NCBI GenBank assembly: GCA_903895595.1
Contig: CAITUP010000016.1
Coordinates: 124,001 to 188,000 of the forward strand
Source of the DNA: an uncultured Acetobacteraceae bacterium
GTDB lineage: Bacteria; Pseudomonadota; Alphaproteobacteria; Acetobacterales; Acetobacteraceae
Length of the DNA: 64,000 nucleotides
Direction of reading: 5' to 3'
The notes beneath the pieces were generated by a model, which saw nothing but the letters and a program-made list of their open reading frames with translations, ran no database searches and had not been told where the DNA came from. A program made the position numbers and the translations under genes. Positions 37,860 to 46,700 of this stretch are shown here, in pieces; position 1 is the first letter of the stretch; every line of letters begins with the position of its first letter.

Positions 37860-39406
37860 TGCTTGCTCCAATCGGATACAAACCGAGCATAACAATCCCG
37901 TTCGCCCGGCATCTTCGGCCAGCCCGCCAACTGGCGCACCGCGGCGATCAGCAGATTGTCCTTCGAATGCGTGCTGTTGTTCTCGTATTCCTCGTAGGAG
38001 GAATGCGTGATCTTCTGGTTATGCGGATCGTCCTGGAACTTGCATGCCGTCAGCGCCACGGTTTCCATATACGCCCGCCGGTCCGCGCCAGACTGCAAGT
38101 AGGCATGCGCGGTCGCGGTGCTGCCGGCGATATCGAACGACATGATCGACTCATCCAATTGCTTCAGCAGCGCGGCGGGGGAGCGGCCGGCGCCGTCGAA
38201 GCCCTTGATCTCGTCCCCGATCACCGATGTGGTCCATTTGTTGGCCCGCGACGAGTCGTTGACGAAATTGGCCATCAGGAACAGCACGCGGTGCTGGTAC
38301 GGGCTGGTGCCGCCGCGGATCCAGTGGTTGGCGGTGTTGCAATAGTCGTAGGGGTGCTGCCCGTCGGTGAACTTCCGGGGCACCGTGTTGCGCAGGATCA
38401 GTTCGGCGGCGCCGATCTGGATGGCATCGCCCAGGCTGCGGATCGAAATACCGTTCTTCAGATGCGCGACGATCTGGTCGGACACCTGCTGCCCGTCGCC
38501 GCACATCAGAACTTCGACAAACGCATCGACCTCGACCGGGGTCAGCGGGGTTTTGTTGTCCTCCCGCAGGCTTTTGCCGCCATCTGGGAAGGCTTCGGCC
38601 AGGATCACGCAGACGGAGTCGTAGAACGAGTAATACAGCGGTCCCACCGCCATGTCCGGCACGCCGGTGTAGAACACGCCATGCGCGTTATCCCAGCCGA
38701 CATAATCCGCCAGCCCGGTGATCGCCCGTGCCCGCAGCGCCTTGTGGCCGGTGTTGCGCGCCTTGCGCCCGGCGATCGTGTCCTGAATGTCGATGAGCCC
38801 GAGGAAATTGATTTGGTCGCGCAGTTTGTCCCGAGCCTCGGGATCGGCGGCAAGATCGAGGAACATGCCGTAGGAGCGTTCCACCTCCCCGCCCATGGTC
38901 GCGAGCATATGCGCTTGTAGGCGTTCGTCGATCGTATTGCCCTCGCGCAGCGGCGCCTGATCCTGGTTCCACACCACGGGGCCGTAATCCGGCGGCGGCA
39001 CGTTCATGCCCTTCATGGTGGCGTAGCGTCCGGGATACTTGCCCAGCAGTTGGTTCCAGATATCCAAACCGGCGGGGATGTACCAGATGCTCTGCAGGAA
39101 GGGCAGGAGCTGGTTTTCCTTCGACAGGTACGGCATCAGCGCGGCGGAGGTGCGCATTCCCAGGATCGTGTGATCGTTGTTGATCAGCACGAGCTGCCCG
39201 TCTTTGACGTTGATATGGTTGGGCACCTGCACGAACGGCGCCTCGGCTTCCATGACGACGCTGACGGCCTCGGGGATCGAGCGCCCTTCCTTTTTCACCA
39301 TACGGAAGAAGGTATCGGCGGTGCGCGCTTGGTCGCGTTCGAGGATGGCGGTCGTGAGTTCCTGAAACGCTGCGTCCTGACGCACGGCTTGCTGGGTCTG
39401 CAACAT
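37856..39406 (-). CDS. Conserved-looking protein of unknown function, 516 residues
   Basis: No family recognised. The protein has no signal peptide or clear membrane helix, so it is probably cytoplasmic. It begins with a charged helical region (TTAILERDQARTADTFFRMVKKEG) and then has histidine- and aromatic-rich blocks: FVQVPNHINVKDG, LVLINNDHTILGMRTSAAL, YIPAGLDIWNQLLGKYPGRY and AITGLADYVGWDNAHGVFYTG. Later come GDAIQIGAAELILRN and HPYDYCNTANHWIRGG, a possible metal- or haem-binding cluster (H, D, Y, C, H). A questin-oxidase-like alpha-helical oxidoreductase was considered, but the similarity is too weak. The start ATG at 39406 has GGGAGG seven bases upstream. Codon use matches neighbours. 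Confidence 0.75.
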   Translation of the reverse strand: MLQTQQAVRQDAAFQELTTAILERDQARTADTFFRMVKKEGRSIPEAVSVVMEAEAPFVQVPNHINVKDGQLVLINNDHTILGMRTSAALMPYLSKENQLLPFLQSIWYIPAGLDIWNQLLGKYPGRYATMKGMNVPPPDYGPVVWNQDQAPLREGNTIDERLQAHMLATMGGEVERSYGMFLDLAADPEARDKLRDQINFLGLIDIQDTIAGRKARNTGHKALRARAITGLADYVGWDNAHGVFYTGVPDMAVGPLYYSFYDSVCVILAEAFPDGGKSLREDNKTPLTPVEVDAFVEVLMCGDGQQVSDQIVAHLKNGISIRSLGDAIQIGAAELILRNTVPRKFTDGQHPYDYCNTANHWIRGGTSPYQHRVLFLMANFVNDSSRANKWTTSVIGDEIKGFDGAGRSPAALLKQLDESIMSFDIAGSTATAHAYLQSGADRRAYMETVALTACKFQDDPHNQKITHSSYEEYENNSTHSKDNLLIAAVRQLAGWPKMPGERDCYARFVSDWSKH

Positions 39407-39531
39407 TATGGCGCCCTCCCTTGGGATTGTGTCTTATGACGTTCCTGGGATGGGAGCTTAACGCTGGGATTGAAGCGGCGTAAAGGGCGGCGGATCGGGT
39501 GGTACGCCCCATCGAACAGCCGCGCGGCGCG

Positions 39532-39789
39532 TTACTCCATGGCCGCGGCAGCGATATCCCGGAAATACGGCTCCACCTTCCCGCTCAGTTTCACCGTCAT
39601 CGGCTGCCCGAACCGATCGCGTGCCTTGCCGGCGGCGACGCGAACCCAGCCTTCGCTGATGCAGTATTCTTCGACGTTGGTCTTCTCCACGCCGTTGAAG
39701 CGGATGCCGACGCCGCGTTCCAGCAGCGCGGCGTCGTGATGCGGGCTTTTGGGGTTGATGGCGAGGCGGTCGGGCGGGGTGTCGGTCAT
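39532..39789 (-). CDS. DUF3297 family protein
   Basis: Small cytoplasmic protein of 85 residues, conserved in proteobacteria with no assigned function. Family sequence is clear: PPDRLAINPKSPHHDAALLE at 5-24, then RGVGIRFNGVEKTNVEEYC at 25-43, and SEGWVRVAAGKARDRFG at 45-61. The C-terminus reads KLSGKVEPYFRD. It is divergent from the ABC binding-protein gene with about 115 bases between starts. The region between it and the 516-residue gene (125 bases) holds no evident gene. Confidence 0.92.
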   Translation of the reverse strand: MTDTPPDRLAINPKSPHHDAALLERGVGIRFNGVEKTNVEEYCISEGWVRVAAGKARDRFGQPMTVKLSGKVEPYFRDIAAAAME

Positions 39790-39904
39790 GGCATCGGTCT
39801 CCGGCGGGCAAAGCGAGGAGGATCACTAAACGCCCGCGCTGGGCAATGGAAGCCTCCGCCCGACCTGTGCCATAAGGGGGGCAACGAACAGGGAGACCGA
39901 TCCA

Positions 39905-40966
39905 ATGATTCGCAGCATCGTGCGCGCCATCGCGCTGACCGCGTTGGCCATCGTGCCGGCGCGGGCGCAGACCATGCAGAATACCACGGTGTACGTCGTC
40001 AAGAACCTGCTCTCCACGCCGGAGTTCGTGGCGTTGGAAAACGGCTACTGGGCCGAGCAGGGGCTGAATGTGCAGATCAAGATGACGGCGGGGGGGCGAA
40101 TGGTGGTGCAGGCTTTGCAGGCCGGCGATGCCCAGTTCGGCCACGTCGCGATCAGCGGCACCCTGCCGATTGCGCGCGCCGGCGGGGATAAGCTGGTCGC
40201 GATCATGCCGTACTACAACGCACCGGATTACATGGGGAAGGCCTCGGCCTACTCCATCGTCGGCCGGAAGGATCGCGGCATCGATCCAGCGAACCCGGCG
40301 TCCATCCTGGGCAAGAAGATCGGTTTCACCGCCGGCACCGACGAATTCTACATGAAGCAGTGGTTCCGGCGGGAGAAGCTGGACATTACCAAAATGACGC
40401 TGGTCAGCGTACTTGTGGAGGACATGCCGGTCACCCTGTCGCAAGGCGTCGTCGATGCGACGGTGCCGTGGGAACCCTATGCCTCCCAGACCATCCGCGA
40501 ACTCGGCGCCAACGCGGCGGTCATGAGCCGGGGCGAAGCGGGCCTGATTTCCGACAATGTCGGCGTGGTCGTGAATGAGGATTGGCTGAAGAAGAACGCG
40601 GCTCTGGCGGAGAAATTCGCCACCGGCATCGCGCAGGCGGCGCAGTTCGTGCGGGAACATCCGGTCGAAACGGCGGAGATCGTTGGGCGTTATCTGGATG
40701 GTTTGAACCAAGCGGATGCGTTGGAGGCGTTAAAGCATCTCGCGTGGGACCCGCGGATTTCCATCTGTTCGGTCGAGGGCAGCATCCGCAGCGGCAACGG
40801 GTTGGCGAAAACCGGGCAGATCAAGATGAACCGGCCGTTCGAGAAAGCCGATTTCTACGATCTGTCGGTCTATGAGGCCGTGCTGGCCAAGCACCCGGAA
40901 TTCTTCAAGGGCCTGCCGCCGCTGCCGACCCGGGTCGAGGATTGCAAAGGCGCGTTGGGCGAATGA
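39905..40966 (+). CDS. ABC transporter substrate-binding protein (SsuA/NrtA type)
   Basis: Periplasmic binding protein of the nitrate/sulfonate/taurine class, 353 residues. A signal peptide covers residues 1-21 (IALTALAIVPARAQ). The mature part begins TVYVVKNLLSTPEFVALENGYWAEQGLNV, the family pattern of a ligand-side first strand followed by the AxxxGYFxxxGL motif. The MTAGGRMVVQALQAGDAQFG segment near 62 and KKIGFTAGTDEFY near 140 are typical. The substrate of such proteins may be sulfonates, thiamine precursors, or aromatic acids. The stop overlaps the ATPase start by four bases. Confidence 0.9.
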   Translation: MIRSIVRAIALTALAIVPARAQTMQNTTVYVVKNLLSTPEFVALENGYWAEQGLNVQIKMTAGGRMVVQALQAGDAQFGHVAISGTLPIARAGGDKLVAIMPYYNAPDYMGKASAYSIVGRKDRGIDPANPASILGKKIGFTAGTDEFYMKQWFRREKLDITKMTLVSVLVEDMPVTLSQGVVDATVPWEPYASQTIRELGANAAVMSRGEAGLISDNVGVVVNEDWLKKNAALAEKFATGIAQAAQFVREHPVETAEIVGRYLDGLNQADALEALKHLAWDPRISICSVEGSIRSGNGLAKTGQIKMNRPFEKADFYDLSVYEAVLAKHPEFFKGLPPLPTRVEDCKGALGE

Positions 40967-41739
40967 GCGCCGACAAAATCGTCGTCTCTGGCTTCCGGCA
41001 TTTCTTCCAGTCCGACAGCGGCCGGGTGCAGGCGACCGGAGAGATCGACGTCACGATCCGCGAAGGCGAAGTCGTGACGCTCGTCGGCCCCAGCGGCTGC
41101 GGCAAAACAACGCTGCTGAAAGCCATCGCCGGGTTCATCACGCCCTCCGAGGGCCAGATCCTCTGCGACGGCAAGCCGGTGCGCGGCCCGGGGCGGGAGC
41201 GGGGCGTGGTGTTTCAGGAACTCGCGATCCTGCCCTGGCGAACGGTGCGGAAGAATATCGCTCACGGGCTGGAAATCGCCCGCGTGCCGAAAGCCGAACG
41301 CGACCGGACGGTGGAACGGTTGATCGGGCTGATGAGCCTGAACGGGTTCGAGGACCGGTATCCGCACGAACTCTCCGGCGGGATGCGTCAGCGTGTGGCC
41401 GTGGCGCGCACCTGGGCGGCCGATCCGGATGTGATTTTAATGGATGAACCGTTCGCCGCCGTGGACGCGATGACGCGGCTGACGTTGCAGGAGGAGTTGG
41501 GGCGCCTGTGCGCGACCACGCACAAGACGGTGTTCTTCATCACCCACAGCGTGGAGGAAGCGGTGTTCCTCGGCGACCGCGTGCTGGTGATGACCAAGCG
41601 GCCTGGCACGATCAAGGCCACGCTGGACGTGCCGCGGCACGGCAAGGGCGGCCGGGATTGGGACAGCTTCACCGGCGATCCGGAGATGCGGGCAATCTCG
41701 GAGCAGGTGATGCATTTGGTGCATGCGGAACGGGTGTGA
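40963..41739 (+). CDS. ABC transporter ATP-binding protein (SsuB/TauB type)
   Basis: ATPase of the nitrate/sulfonate/taurine importer class, 258 residues. Walker A GPSGCGKT is at 42-49, the Q-loop motif is VFQELAILPWRTV, the signature LSGGMRQRVAVARTW near 136, and Walker B VILMDEPFAAVDAMTR near 155; LSGGMRQR and PFAAxDAxTR are class hallmarks. ATG at 40963 overlaps the binding-protein stop by four bases. Only one ATPase is encoded for two permeases. Confidence 0.95.
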   Translation: MSADKIVVSGFRHFFQSDSGRVQATGEIDVTIREGEVVTLVGPSGCGKTTLLKAIAGFITPSEGQILCDGKPVRGPGRERGVVFQELAILPWRTVRKNIAHGLEIARVPKAERDRTVERLIGLMSLNGFEDRYPHELSGGMRQRVAVARTWAADPDVILMDEPFAAVDAMTRLTLQEELGRLCATTHKTVFFITHSVEEAVFLGDRVLVMTKRPGTIKATLDVPRHGKGGRDWDSFTGDPEMRAISEQVMHLVHAERV

Positions 41740-41743
41740 CGCG

Positions 41744-42511
41744 ATGACCCGCCATCTTCGCGACCTGCGTGTCCTGTTGCCGTTCGCGGTGCTCATCGCG
41801 ATCTGGTGGGGGTTGAAGGACGGCTTCGGCATATCCGACAAGCTGCTGGTCGCGCCGCCGCTGGTGTGGAGCGCCTTCGGGACCCTGATCACGCGCGGTA
41901 TTCTGGCGGAATATGCCAGCACCAGCCTCAGCATGATCGGCATCGCGACGCTGATATCGTTCGTTGTCGGGGTACCACTGGGTTTCGCGGTCGGCACCAA
42001 CCGTTACGCGGCGCGGGCGTTGGAGGGTTTCCTGCGCTATCTACAGGGCATTTCCGGCATCGCCTGGCTGCCGCTGGCGATATTGTGGTTCGGGTTTACC
42101 CACACCACGACTCTGGCGATCGTGATCTATACGCTGATCGTGCCGATCATTTTCAACACCATGACCGGCGTGCGGGCGATCCCCGAGAACTACGTGCTGG
42201 CCCTGCGCTCCCTCGGAGCCAGCCGGTTACGGATCGTCACCGATGTCTATTTTCCCGGTGCATTGCCCAGCATCGTGGTGGGGACGCGGTTGGGTATGGG
42301 CTACGGCTGGCGCGCGCTGATCGCGTCGGAGATGCTGGTGCGGCAGGGTGGCCTCGGCGATCTGATTTTCGGCGCGCGGACCTTCAGCCAGATCGACCGT
42401 ATCATGGTCGGGATGATCGCGATCGGGACGTTGTATATCGTGGTGGATCGTCTGCTGGTGCAACCGGTCGAAAGCATGACCCTCGCGCGTTGGGGAGTGC
42501 TGCGGAAATGA
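41744..42511 (+). CDS. ABC transporter permease 1 (SsuC/TauC type)
   Basis: Inner-membrane permease, 255 residues, about six helices. The coupling loop reads EGFLRYLQGISGIAWLPLAILWFG near 94-117 (family IPxxAxxPLxxxWFG pattern), and a later loop has ALRSLGASRLRIVTDVYFPGALPSI near 157. The ATG at 41744 is preceded by an AGGAAC-like stretch and agrees with the family start; a few extra in-frame codons upstream overlap the ATPase stop. It probably pairs with the next permease as a heterodimer. Confidence 0.93.
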   Translation: MTRHLRDLRVLLPFAVLIAIWWGLKDGFGISDKLLVAPPLVWSAFGTLITRGILAEYASTSLSMIGIATLISFVVGVPLGFAVGTNRYAARALEGFLRYLQGISGIAWLPLAILWFGFTHTTTLAIVIYTLIVPIIFNTMTGVRAIPENYVLALRSLGASRLRIVTDVYFPGALPSIVVGTRLGMGYGWRALIASEMLVRQGGLGDLIFGARTFSQIDRIMVGMIAIGTLYIVVDRLLVQPVESMTLARWGVLRK

Positions 42512-43290
42512 TGGGGCGTATTGCCTGGAAGCTGCTGCCGGCCGCGCCGGCGCTGGCGATCCTATTCGCGTGGTGGGTCTACTGGACGATCGTGCAGCCG
42601 CCACCGTCGGTTATTCCTTCCATTTTGGATGTCGTTCGTACCGGGGCCGAGCTGGCGTTCGGCGGACGGCTGGCGGGGGATATCGTTGCGAGCATGGGGC
42701 GCCTTCTGGGCGGCGTCGCATTCGGCATGGTCACCGGCATGATCGCCGGGTTCATCGCGGGGCTGTGGCGGCCGGTCGCGGATTTCTTCAATCCGCTGGT
42801 GGTGTTTTTCAACGCGATCTCCGGCATCGTGTGGCTGCCGCTGGTGATCGGGTGGTTGGGCGTCGGCAATGCGCTGGCGACGTTCCTGATCTGGAACACG
42901 GTGTTCTTCATCGTTTTCCAGAACACCGTCCTTGGTATCCAACTGGTACCCGAGGTGTTGGAGCAGGGCGTGCGATCCTTGGGCGGTGGCAGGTGGGAGA
43001 CCATTCGGTCCGTCACGCTGCCGGGCGCGTTACCCTATATTCTGTCCGGTGTGCGCTCGGGCCTCGGGTTCGGCTGGCGAGCGCTGATCGCGGCGGAGCT
43101 GGTAGGGGCGACGACCGGTCTGGGGCAACTGATCTTCAGCGGTTCGGAATATCACCGCGCCGATATCATCATTTTCGGGGCTTTGTTGATTGGAGCAATT
43201 GCCATGCTGATGGACCGCTGGCTGCTGGCGCCGATCGAACGGCGGACGGTGGTGCGCTGGGGCCTCGTCGCCGCCAGCCGGGGGCGCTGA
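42508..43290 (+). CDS. ABC transporter permease 2 (SsuC/TauC type)
   Basis: Second permease, 260 residues. It has the same fold as the upstream one but only moderate similarity: FFNAISGIVWLPLVIGWLGVG near 95 and VLEQGVRSLGGGRWETIRSVTLPGALP near 150. Two adjacent ATG codons (42508 and 42511) are possible starts; the first overlaps the previous stop by four bases. Two different permeases with a single ATPase in one operon are typical of some aromatic or thiamine-precursor transporters, which is why the substrate is left open. Confidence 0.93.
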   Translation: MMGRIAWKLLPAAPALAILFAWWVYWTIVQPPPSVIPSILDVVRTGAELAFGGRLAGDIVASMGRLLGGVAFGMVTGMIAGFIAGLWRPVADFFNPLVVFFNAISGIVWLPLVIGWLGVGNALATFLIWNTVFFIVFQNTVLGIQLVPEVLEQGVRSLGGGRWETIRSVTLPGALPYILSGVRSGLGFGWRALIAAELVGATTGLGQLIFSGSEYHRADIIIFGALLIGAIAMLMDRWLLAPIERRTVVRWGLVAASRGR

Positions 43291-43293
43291 GCG

Positions 43294-43611
43294 ATGCGCG
43301 CGGCATGGTTGCGGTTGCTGCTGGGGGTGGCACTGATCCTGGCGTGCCTGTTCGGGCAGGATGTGGCAGGAAGTGCGATGTCGGGCGGCAAGTTGGCACC
43401 GGCGTTGCTGGAGGCGCAAACGCCGGTCAACGTGGTCGTCGTGCTGGATTTCACCCCGGAACGGTTCCATAATGAACGGCTGGCGCTGTACGGGGTGTTT
43501 GCCGGGCGGGACAAAGCGGTGAACCGGATCAAGCTGCGGATGGTGTCACCCGAGAAGCTGCGCCGGCTTGGAAACCTGATTTGGGTGGCGCGAGTGGAGC
43601 CGATGGGGTGA
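43294..43611 (+). CDS. Small anchored or secreted protein at end of ABC operon
   Basis: Unrecognised 105-residue protein starting 3 bases after the second permease. A hydrophobic N-terminus (LRLLLGVALILACLFGQDVAGSA) is a signal peptide or signal anchor. The rest is soluble with the distinctive stretch VNVVVVLDFTPERFHNERLA, then YGVFAGRDKAVNRIKLRMV. Codon use and tight spacing suggest it is real and belongs to the transporter operon. It might be a periplasmic or membrane accessory factor. It ends 15 bases before the convergent MFS gene. Confidence 0.6.
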   Translation: MRAAWLRLLLGVALILACLFGQDVAGSAMSGGKLAPALLEAQTPVNVVVVLDFTPERFHNERLALYGVFAGRDKAVNRIKLRMVSPEKLRRLGNLIWVARVEPMG

Positions 43612-43626
43612 CCGAAGGCACTCGTT

Positions 43627-44811
43627 TCACGAGGCACCGCCGGTAGATTTCGCATTGGCGAGTACGATGGGGACAGCCGTCGCGTAAATCGCCACCCCGA
43701 CGACCCACACCAGCCCGGTCCAATCCGGCCGCGACAGCGCGTAGATCCAGCTGAAAAGCAGCGGGCCGAGCACCGCGGCGACACTGGCGAGACTGGCGGT
43801 GACACCCTGCAAACGGCCTTGCCGTTCGGCATCGACCGCATTCGTTTGCAGGGACCGCAGCGCGGGCATCCCGATCCCGCCGAAAGCAATCAACGGTATC
43901 AGTGCGAATACGATCCAGTCTGTCGAGACGACGGAAAGGATCGCCATGGCGGTTGCCTCGCAGAACATTCCAAGCAACAGCGTACCGCGTTCGCCCAGCC
44001 GGCGTATGATCGGCGCCACCGCGAACCCCTGCGCGACGACGACCAGGGCACCGAAGACGCCCAACGACAGACCTACCTCGGTTGCCGTCCAATCGAAACG
44101 ATCCTCGACGAACAGCACCCAGACCGTTGAATATGTCTGACCGACAAGACCGATCAGCAGGAACACCGTCAGCAGCGGCAACAGCGTGCGAAAGTTCAAA
44201 GCCCAGCGCAGCGGCACCAACGGGTTCAACGCCCGCCAGTCGATCCGTGCGCTGTCCGGCCGATGTGACTCGGGCAGCACGAAAACCGCCAGCAGCAGAT
44301 TGAGGCCATTCAGTGCGGCGGCGGCGAAAAACGGATCGCGCGGGGAGATGTCGCCCAGCACGCCGCCGATAACCGGCCCGATGACAAAACCGCCGCCGAA
44401 AAACGCCTGGAACAGCCCGAACCGGTGCGCGCGTTCGGCTTCTGGCGTGATGTCCGCGATATACGCCGTCGCCACTGCCGTATTCGCTGCCGTCAAACCC
44501 GCCAGTGCTCGGCCGACGAACAGCAGCCAGAGGTACGGTGTGAACGCCATGATCAGATAATCGATGGCGGACCCGGCCAAGGACAGCAGCAGCACCGGCC
44601 GCCGGCCGAACCGGTCCGACAGGACGCCGAGCACCGGCGCGCCGACGAATTGCATCAGCGCATAGAGAGCGAGCATGTCGCCGAACAGCGCGGAGACCTC
44701 ATGCACGCCGGCCATGGAACGGAGCAGGCCCGGCAGGATCGGAAAGATCAGCGCCAGACCCGCCGCGTCCAGCGCGACAGTGGCGTAGATGACAGCGAGC
44801 GGCCGGTTCAC
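43627..44811 (-). CDS. MFS transporter, TetA-like (drug efflux family)
   Basis: Twelve-helix permease of the DHA1/TCR-Tet family, 394 residues. It begins PLAVIYATVALDAAGLALIFPILPGLLR, giving the family D-x-x-G-x-x-x-x-x-P motif. The loop 2-3 signature is GVLSDRFGRRPVLLLSLAG near 61-79, and helix 5 has GPVIGGVLGDISPR near 145. Tetracycline-resistance proteins share this layout, but so do many other efflux pumps, so drug range is unknown. The ATG at 44811 overlaps the stop of the acyltransferase gene by four bases; the two are translated in order acyltransferase then MFS. Confidence 0.9.
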   Translation of the reverse strand: MNRPLAVIYATVALDAAGLALIFPILPGLLRSMAGVHEVSALFGDMLALYALMQFVGAPVLGVLSDRFGRRPVLLLSLAGSAIDYLIMAFTPYLWLLFVGRALAGLTAANTAVATAYIADITPEAERAHRFGLFQAFFGGGFVIGPVIGGVLGDISPRDPFFAAAALNGLNLLLAVFVLPESHRPDSARIDWRALNPLVPLRWALNFRTLLPLLTVFLLIGLVGQTYSTVWVLFVEDRFDWTATEVGLSLGVFGALVVVAQGFAVAPIIRRLGERGTLLLGMFCEATAMAILSVVSTDWIVFALIPLIAFGGIGMPALRSLQTNAVDAERQGRLQGVTASLASVAAVLGPLLFSWIYALSRPDWTGLVWVVGVAIYATAVPIVLANAKSTGGAS

Positions 44812-45782
44812 AGGGCCGAACCGAACGCTTCGATTTCCAAAGCGACTGCGTCATCGTCCGCGGGCGTGAGATGCAGCAGGTCCTGCCCCTGTTGGCGCGC
44901 GATCGCCAGGAACGGGTCATTGGGGATTGGATGCCAGAGCCAGTAGGCTTCGGGGTGTTCGGCGATGAAACCGGCGATCCTGGCGGCGAGTCTTTGGGTG
45001 AAATCGGTCGGATGGAATTCAATCGGGTCGAGAATCGTCGCCGCGATGCCGTTGGTGTCTCGGCCGGACACGAAACCGGGAAGAACCAGTGTGCCGCTTC
45101 GGGCATAACGCGCCGGTCCGGGCGGAAAAGGGAAGGTGGCGCCGAAGATATCGACGGGAATGCCCTGGTATTTGTCGCTTGGATACACATCGACCGCCAT
45201 CAGCACGACGCCGTTGTCGCGGAGAATGGCGTCGATTTTCGCGCCCGTGTCCCTCTGTCCGAATTGGATCGGTACGGCGTGGGACGCCGCCCTGCCCTCG
45301 AACAGCCATTGTTCCGTTGGGGTCGGTGGATCGCCGATGGTGAAGACGCAGCCGAGGGTGAAGCCCCGATCCTTGAGGTGCGCCAGCAACAGTTCGATGC
45401 AACCCAAATGCGGCACCGCGAGGATGCAGCCGTTGCGCGACCGCGCGAGCGCCCGGGTGAGGGCGTCGTCCGGTATATCCGCCTTGAGGCCCAGCGCGCG
45501 GGCGCGGTCATGGCGGAGGTTGCCTATGTCGAATAGAATGGTCGCCCAGGTCGCCAAACCGTCGGCGACATGATCGCGGGTGGCGGTGTGGGCGCGGATG
45601 ATGCTCTGCCGCACGAACATGGCGTGCGCCATCGTGCTCGGCCCGCTGGCGAGGACTTCCGCGATTTTTCGGGCGGTTCGGGGCTGATCCGCCACGGGGA
45701 CGACGGGCACCAGACGATCGATCAGCGCGACGACGGCGGTTTGGATGTCTCCGTACCCGCGGGGCAGAGACGGTTCGGTCAC
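44808..45782 (-). CDS. Lipid A acyltransferase-like protein (HtrB/LpxL family)
   Basis: Probable acyltransferase of the LpxL/HtrB superfamily, 324 residues. The catalytic-type motif HX4E is seen as HLGCIE near residue 122, and later IDAILRDNGVVLMAVDVYP and FGATFPFPPGPARYARSGT fit the family's middle blocks (the FxGxxxxxxxGxxxLAxxT pattern). No strong N-terminal helix is present, unusual for lipid A enzymes. The likely start is GTG at 45782, five bases downstream of recR; the longer frame upstream is recR shadow. Lipid A, or another lipid acceptor, is possible. Confidence 0.75.
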   Translation of the reverse strand: MTEPSLPRGYGDIQTAVVALIDRLVPVVPVADQPRTARKIAEVLASGPSTMAHAMFVRQSIIRAHTATRDHVADGLATWATILFDIGNLRHDRARALGLKADIPDDALTRALARSRNGCILAVPHLGCIELLLAHLKDRGFTLGCVFTIGDPPTPTEQWLFEGRAASHAVPIQFGQRDTGAKIDAILRDNGVVLMAVDVYPSDKYQGIPVDIFGATFPFPPGPARYARSGTLVLPGFVSGRDTNGIAATILDPIEFHPTDFTQRLAARIAGFIAEHPEAYWLWHPIPNDPFLAIARQQGQDLLHLTPADDDAVALEIEAFGSAL

Positions 45783-45786
45783 GCGG

Positions 45787-46377
45787 CTATGCTCGCCGGC
45801 CGCGCAATGCCGCCGCGAGGGTGCCGTCGTCCAGCACATCCAACGCGCCGCCGATCGGCACGCCTTGCCCGACCCGGGTGATCGTCACGCCCAACGGTCG
45901 CAATCGGTCGGTCAGCCAATGCGCGGTGGTGGCACCGTCCACCGTCGCGCCCAGCGCCAGAATGACTTCCTTCACGCCGCCGGCCTCGATACGTGCGAGC
46001 AGCGGCGACAGGTTCAGGTCCTCCGGCCCGATGCCGGACAGCGCGGACAACGTACCGCCGAGCACATGATACAGGCCGCGCAACACAGAGGCGCGTTCCA
46101 GCGCCCAGAGGTCGCCGACACCCTCCACCACGCAGACGATCGACCGGTCGCGGTGCGGATCGGCGCAGATGCTGCACGGGTCGCTGCTGTCCAGGTTGCC
46201 GCATTCCCCGCAGGGTTTTACGGCACGGGCGGCTTCGGCCAGGGCGGAAGCCAGCGGCAGCATCCGCGTTTCCGGATTTTGCAGCATTTTCAACGCGGCT
46301 CGCCGAGCGCTGCGCGGCCCCATGCCGGGGAGGCGCGCGAGGAGGCCGATCAGCCGGTCGATCTCCGGTCCGCCCAT
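45787..46377 (-). CDS. recR: Recombination protein RecR
   Basis: Loads RecA in gap repair with RecF and RecO; 196 residues. The N-terminal helix-hairpin-helix is LIGLLARLPGMGPRSARRAAL, the C4 zinc site is CGECGN ... CSIC near 56-72, and the Toprim domain follows with IVCVVEGVGDLWALE near 80. The start ATG shares base 46377 with the upstream ybaB stop. Gene order dnaX-ybaB-recR is widely conserved. Confidence 0.97.
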   Translation of the reverse strand: MGGPEIDRLIGLLARLPGMGPRSARRAALKMLQNPETRMLPLASALAEAARAVKPCGECGNLDSSDPCSICADPHRDRSIVCVVEGVGDLWALERASVLRGLYHVLGGTLSALSGIGPEDLNLSPLLARIEAGGVKEVILALGATVDGATTAHWLTDRLRPLGVTITRVGQGVPIGGALDVLDDGTLAAALRGRRA

Positions 46378-46700
46378 CAGAACGGCAGCTTCATCCCCGG
46401 GGGAAGCTGCAGGCCGCCGGTCAGCTTCTGCATCTCGGCGGAACTGGTGGCGTCAACCTTGTTGCGGGCGTCGCGGTGGGCGGCGAGGATCAGGTCCTCC
46501 AGCACTTCGGTATCGGTGGGATCGACGATCTTCGGGTCGAGCTTGATCCGCCGCAGGTCGCCTTTGCCGTTCAGCGTGACGCGCACCATACCGGCGCCGG
46601 ATTCGCCGTCGATTTCCATGGTCTGCAGGCGCGCCTGCATTTCCTCCATCTTCGATTGCATTTGCGACGCCTGCTTCATCAGGCCGGCGAGGTTCTTCAT
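46377..46700 (-). CDS. YbaB/EbfC nucleoid-associated protein
   Basis: Small DNA-binding dimer forming a tweezer-like structure, 107 residues. It opens [22 protein letters not shown], the standard amphipathic helix, and has [20 protein letters not shown] near 46. The ending [13 protein letters not shown] is highly typical. It lies between dnaX (four-base overlap) and recR (one base), so all three are translated together. Confidence 0.97.
   Translation of the reverse strand: MKNLAGLMKQASQMQSKMEEMQARLQTMEIDGESGAGMVRVTLNGKGDLRRIKLDPKIVDPTDTEVLEDLILAAHRDARNKVDATSSAEMQKLTGGLQLPPGMKLPF

Noticed and set aside
37856-39406. Questin-oxidase-like assignment for the 516-residue protein
   Set aside because: Only vague helical and His-rich resemblance; no shared motif I could state.
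43627-44811. Assigning the MFS pump as a true tetracycline-resistance gene
   Set aside because: The family layout fits, but TCR/Tet and other DHA1 pumps cannot be separated without closer comparison.
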